NCBI GenBank assembly: GCA_009786715.1
Contig: WQRN01000015.1
Location: 1-25,533, forward strand
Direction: 5' to 3'
Length of the DNA stretch: 25,533 bases
Source of the DNA: Treponema sp.
Lineage (GTDB): Bacteria; Spirochaetota; Spirochaetia; Treponematales; Breznakiellaceae
Shown here: positions 22,040 to 25,533 of the stretch, in pieces
Numbering within the stretch: position 1 is the stretch's first letter
Layout of the letters: each line of letters starts with the position of its first letter
Notes under the pieces: generated by a model
What the model was told of the DNA's origin: nothing
The model's input: only the letters and a program-made list of their open reading frames with translations
Database searches by the model: none
Made by a program: the position numbers and the translations under genes

Positions 22040-24592
22040 ATGAAAAATTGTAATATTAGACTGTTTTTCGGTTTGATTATATCGTTTTGCACTTTCTTTT
22101 TTACTTGCACTAACCCAATTATTGAAAAATGGTGGGTCGAAGATGCGGCAACAGGATGTTCATGCAGCGGTAATTCTGTGTGTAATTGCACTGGTGAATC
22201 TGACTGTACTTGTACCGAAAAAAGCGGCGCCAATTTTGCGGTTGTGTATTTGGATTCAAACGGCGGAAACCCTCAGCCGTATCCCTTTAGAGTTTTATAC
22301 GGCAATAAAGTTTCGAGAGTCCGCGCGGTATCTCATCCCAACTTGACCTTAGGTTTCGGCGGCTGGATTGACGAAAACGGCAATGTTTGGGATATGGATG
22401 ACAGATCTGTAAAAGAACAGGATGATGTTGACGGCGACGGCATTATCACTCTTACCGCTGAATGGAAACAAAATTTTGTCACTGTTAAATTCGATACAAA
22501 TTATATTGACATATTTCCTTCCGGTGTCTTTCCGAAAAACCAGAAGGGCAATGCCATAACGGTTGAAGATCAAAAAATAATTCCCGGTAATAAAATTATA
22601 GAACCTCCTGTACTGCCGACTGACGGCATACACGGTTTAATCGGCTGGTTTACAAATGATGGTTCGCTTGTAACGAATTTAGCAGAACATAACAGCATTG
22701 ATATGAACGATAAATGGGATTTTGAAAATGACATACTCAACGGCCCTGTTAACGGCACAATTACGTTATACGCAAGATGGAGCACATATTCACGCACTGT
22801 TCATTTGCAGGTTAACGGCGGAACTCGTCCAAACGGTCAGGAATTAACTCGCGTAAACTTTACCATTTTTGCAGGGCTTGGCGGCGCAAGCGGCGGAAAA
22901 ATTATCGATCCGGGCCCTCTTGTCAGAGAAGGGCATACTTTTGCCGGCTGGTATACTGAAGCAGGTGCATTATGGGACTTTGCTGCGAGCAGATTGAATG
23001 AAGTTGACGATATTGAAAATAATTTCTTAAAAAATGATGCCTTTATTCTTCACGCAAGATGGGCTGCGAATATTTATTATGTTACATTTAATTCGGCAGG
23101 CGGAACTCCGGCTCCCGCATTGCAAGTTGTAGAGCACGGCGAAAGAGTGCTCCTGCCGCCTATCATGACTCATCCTGATACAGATATGGGCTTTGAGGGC
23201 TGGCATATCAACTCCGCAAGCGGCGCGATATATGACTTTAACGCGCCTGTTACTTCAAATCTTACTCTTTTCGCAAAATGGGACATGAAAGCTTACACTG
23301 TCGTTTTTCATCTGGGAAACGCGAACGGCAGTCTGCCAAGTAATGCTTATAGTTCGGCAATGGCGCCTCCGCAGCATTTTGTCGGTGACAGCAAGGCAAG
23401 AGAGCCGTTTATGCCGTCTTTGCCCTTAAGCCAAATAGGAAGCGCATGGTCTTTTTACGGATGGTATGCAAGTAATGATCCCAAGAATGATAATCAAACA
23501 AAAATTGACACGATAAATAATGCGGTTACTCAAGTTATTAGAGACGCAAACCTCGCATCAGAGCCGTGGGATTTTACCGATTATATTTCAACCGGAGCAA
23601 ATTCTTCTAATGTGTTAAATCTTTACGCAAGATGGGCGCCGCCAGCGCCTGACATGATTTGGGTTCCGCGCGGAAGTTTTGTAATGGGCGATTCAGGCGT
23701 TTCGGGAAGCCCTGCCGCGTATCACTCGTACCCGACACGGCGCGTAACGCTTGACGGTTTTTATATCAGCAGATATGAGATAACGCAGGTTAGCAGGCAG
23801 GATACAAACAAATCATATTATGATGTAATGGGAGTGAATCCCAGTCAATTTTACAGAAACGATGTACGCCCTGTTGACAGAGTTTCCTGGTATGACGCGG
23901 TTATGTATTGCAATAAGCTAACAGATTTAATGATGGATGATGATGACAACCCGGCAACTCCCAGCCCTCATAGGGTTTATACGATATCCGGCGAAACATA
24001 TAGCGCTAATTTAGCGGGAACCGGCGGTGTCCGGCCTGCTGTACAGTCTATCATCGGTGCAAATGTTATTGCAGATTGGAATAACATCGGTTACCGCTTG
24101 CCTACAGAAGCTGAATGGGAATACGCTGCAAGGGGAGGGAATAATACACCCGGAAACTTTACCTATTCAGGAAGCAATGACGCGACTGTTGTCGCATGGT
24201 ATAACGATACCATTAAAACCGGCGCCGACGCGGGTTCAACTCAAACTGTTGGAACAAAAGCTCCCAACGCTCTTGGCATTTACGATATGAGCGGAAATAT
24301 AACAGAGTGGGTATGGGATTGGTTTGCCTCATACAAGAGCGATTATTACTTTATTGATCATAATTCCACCAAACCTGTTAACGCTGACGCCGCAGGCATT
24401 CTTAATCCCACAGGCCCTTCTGATTCTCAAGCTGCGGCATTCAACAATCCGCCCCAGAGGGTAAGACGCGGCGGCGGTTGGAGCAATGCTATCAGTAATG
24501 TGCGAAGCGTTGTGCGTAACAGTCAGGTTCCTGGGGAAGCCACATGGGTAAACGGCTTTCGCGTTGTAAGGGGATCGCAGGAGATTTGGTAG
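22040..24592 (+). CDS. Lipoprotein with CxC array, five InlB B-repeats and FGE-like domain
   Basis: An 850-residue surface protein. Residues 1-22 are a signal with a loose lipobox (FFTC, C23). Then comes a short linker with three CxC pairs spaced exactly eight residues apart (C40/C42, C48/C50, C56/C58). Five InlB B-repeat (Flg_new) units follow at about 64-143, 144-248, 249-342, 343-415 and 416-533, each with a GGW/GW-Y/F turn and an ending like YARWA. Residues 534-850 form an FGE/SUMF1-type fold (MIWVPRGSFVMGD, YRLPTEAEWEYAARGG, MSGNITEWVWDW, RRGGGW, GFRVVRG) without the catalytic Cys pair, so formylglycine formation is unlikely. Start at 22040, 8 bases after AGGA; the ATG at 22031 lacks spacing. 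Probably adhesive or structural. Confidence 0.87.
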   Translation: MKNCNIRLFFGLIISFCTFFFTCTNPIIEKWWVEDAATGCSCSGNSVCNCTGESDCTCTEKSGANFAVVYLDSNGGNPQPYPFRVLYGNKVSRVRAVSHPNLTLGFGGWIDENGNVWDMDDRSVKEQDDVDGDGIITLTAEWKQNFVTVKFDTNYIDIFPSGVFPKNQKGNAITVEDQKIIPGNKIIEPPVLPTDGIHGLIGWFTNDGSLVTNLAEHNSIDMNDKWDFENDILNGPVNGTITLYARWSTYSRTVHLQVNGGTRPNGQELTRVNFTIFAGLGGASGGKIIDPGPLVREGHTFAGWYTEAGALWDFAASRLNEVDDIENNFLKNDAFILHARWAANIYYVTFNSAGGTPAPALQVVEHGERVLLPPIMTHPDTDMGFEGWHINSASGAIYDFNAPVTSNLTLFAKWDMKAYTVVFHLGNANGSLPSNAYSSAMAPPQHFVGDSKAREPFMPSLPLSQIGSAWSFYGWYASNDPKNDNQTKIDTINNAVTQVIRDANLASEPWDFTDYISTGANSSNVLNLYARWAPPAPDMIWVPRGSFVMGDSGVSGSPAAYHSYPTRRVTLDGFYISRYEITQVSRQDTNKSYYDVMGVNPSQFYRNDVRPVDRVSWYDAVMYCNKLTDLMMDDDDNPATPSPHRVYTISGETYSANLAGTGGVRPAVQSIIGANVIADWNNIGYRLPTEAEWEYAARGGNNTPGNFTYSGSNDATVVAWYNDTIKTGADAGSTQTVGTKAPNALGIYDMSGNITEWVWDWFASYKSDYYFIDHNSTKPVNADAAGILNPTGPSDSQAAAFNNPPQRVRRGGGWSNAISNVRSVVRNSQVPGEATWVNGFRVVRGSQEIW

Positions 24593-25482
24593 GCGGGTTT
24601 TAACAAAGAAAACAGAATATCTGTGATTCTGACAGCATGGGTTAAATCATTTTTGAAAGTTATTGATTCTGTTAAAAATGAATCGCTTTCTAAATTTACA
24701 ATAATATTTTTTCTTGTTTCTTTTATATTTGTACTTTTTAAAATTTCATTGTGAATATTATTTTTTATTGCATGTAATAAAAAGTTTGCGTCCTTTTTAT
24801 AATCACCGTTTAAATAATCGTAAAAATGCGCTTTAAATCTTTCGTTATTAAATATTTCCATACCATGAATAGCAATAAACTCCTTCATTATAATAAAGAA
24901 TTCATCTTGATATATTGTTTGTTTTTTTACTTTCAAGTTTTCATTTATTAATTTATTTTTATTTTCAGGAATAAAGTTTACGGCATTTGCAATATCATCC
25001 ATTGCCATAGAAAAATAATTTAGTTCGATATTATTGCAAATATCCCTTTGCTGTTGAAATACAGGAACCCCTATACATCTAAGTGAAATGGTTAACATGG
25101 GGGTATCATATAAACCTGCGGAAACTAAAAAACACTGAAGATATATTATTGCTCGTTTTAAAAGCGCCAATTCATAGCATGGGTTTATCTTTATAGCTTG
25201 TGTTAATTTATCAATCGCAAGGTCTAACTCGTTATTTTTATAGTGGGATACCGCCAGATTAAAATAATATTTTTCTTTGGAATATTTACTTCCTTCAACA
25301 TATTCTACTAAGCTATAAAATGAGCTGTATGAAAGATAAAGAGTATTTATTAATGAAATTAATTTTTTTATATATAATATATCTTTTTCATTTAAATTAA
25401 GAGGTTTAGTTAGATATAAAAATCCGCTCAACATATATGTTATGAAATAACGAAAATCACCTTTTAATGTATATTCATTCAT
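24523..25482 (-). CDS. TPR-containing protein of unknown function
   Basis: A 319-residue protein with no signal peptide. A TPR-like helical hairpin lies at about 71-110 (YYFNLAVSHYKNNELDLAIDK then INPCYELALLKRA). A later segment (KEFIAIHGMEIF, FKAHFYDYLNGDYKKDANFLLHAIKNN) resembles a helical module seen in proteins of host-associated bacteria with an F-K-A-DY-GEYK-LL pattern; this is from memory. The last 23 codons lie antisense to the end of the lipoprotein gene and read as a low-complexity tail (SCDPLTTRKPFTHVASPGT), so the original 3-prime end has probably been lost and replaced. The gene is clearly more AT-rich than its neighbours. The start at 25480-25482 has no strong Shine-Dalgarno. 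About 50 bases upstream hold nothing identifiable. Confidence 0.65.
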   Translation of the reverse strand: MNEYTLKGDFRYFITYMLSGFLYLTKPLNLNEKDILYIKKLISLINTLYLSYSSFYSLVEYVEGSKYSKEKYYFNLAVSHYKNNELDLAIDKLTQAIKINPCYELALLKRAIIYLQCFLVSAGLYDTPMLTISLRCIGVPVFQQQRDICNNIELNYFSMAMDDIANAVNFIPENKNKLINENLKVKKQTIYQDEFFIIMKEFIAIHGMEIFNNERFKAHFYDYLNGDYKKDANFLLHAIKNNIHNEILKSTNIKETRKNIIVNLESDSFLTESITFKNDLTHAVRITDILFSLLKPAYQISCDPLTTRKPFTHVASPGT

Positions 25483-25533
25483 TAATTTGCAGCCCGATCA
25501 TTCATAAAATGTTTAAAAGAAATTTGGTAAATC

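Noticed and set aside
22229..23640. DNA-level tandem repeat or CRISPR-like array in the InlB region
   Set aside because: The units vary from 73 to 118 residues with low DNA identity apart from short words such as ACGCAAGATGG; they are divergent protein repeats, not a DNA array.
23643..24592. Functional formylglycine-generating enzyme
   Set aside because: The fold motifs are present, but the catalytic cysteines of true FGE are absent and the protein is a surface lipoprotein.
1..25533. Prophage, integrase, toxin-antitoxin, defence system, tRNA or rRNA
   Set aside because: I looked for these on both strands and found no supporting genes or RNA structures; the XRE gene alone has no toxin partner next to it.

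Overview
The window reads as a chromosomal stretch from a spirochaete, most likely a host-associated Treponema-like organism. The support is a CheX/CheY chemotaxis pair, many Sec-exported proteins that look like outer-membrane beta-barrels, lipoproteins with loose spirochaete-type lipoboxes, a membrane-anchored LuxR regulator, and a lipoprotein that joins InlB B-repeats to a formylglycine-generating-enzyme-like domain. This assignment is inference; there is no rRNA or other phylogenetic marker here. No tRNA, rRNA, CRISPR array, prophage or complete insertion sequence was seen. No gene-free stretch exceeds about 260 bases.

Layout. (1) 12-889, minus: cheY then cheX, with a ribosome-binding site at the very edge for a further gene. 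(2) 969-2498, minus: a predicted barrel protein, followed by an unusual intergenic block (2499-2754) holding nested inverted repeats that resemble a REP/BIME-type element. (3) 2755-4272, plus: an extended SDR epimerase-like protein fused to a zinc-ribbon-like tail, convergent with a small XRE regulator (4283-4606, minus). (4) 4752-8154, plus: a tight operon of lipoprotein, barrel protein and CPBP intramembrane protease. (5) 8151-9533, minus: a MelB-type cation/sugar symporter, divergent from a plus operon (9599-12831) of a GH13 alpha-glucosidase, a secreted DUF3108/TapB-like protein and a seven-helix membrane LuxR regulator. (6) 12846-13343, minus: an unrecognised gene with a probably leaderless promoter. 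(7) 13430-16862, minus: a complete rhaB-rhaA-rhaD operon for L-rhamnose, linked by ATGA overlaps and divergent from melA (GH4 alpha-galactosidase), which is itself ATGA-coupled to asnA (asparagine synthetase A). (8) 19408-21909: three predicted barrel proteins, two of them sharing a strong terminator. (9) 22040-24592, plus: the InlB-repeat/FGE-like lipoprotein behind a near-consensus promoter. (10) 24523-25482, minus: a TPR protein whose last codons run antisense into the previous gene.

How it fits together. The middle of the window is a carbohydrate-use region. The symporter would import alpha-linked oligosaccharides, GH13 and GH4 would cleave alpha-glucosides and alpha-galactosides, and RhaBAD would turn L-rhamnose into dihydroxyacetone phosphate and L-lactaldehyde. 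No rhamnose transporter, mutarotase or dedicated rhamnose regulator lies in the window. The flanks are largely cell-surface genes. The points most worth a second look are the repeat element at 2552-2703, the secreted-protein/membrane-LuxR pair, the coupling of asnA to melA, the symmetric operator-like site at 9564-9586, the leaderless-looking promoters, and the CxC array ahead of the InlB repeats.
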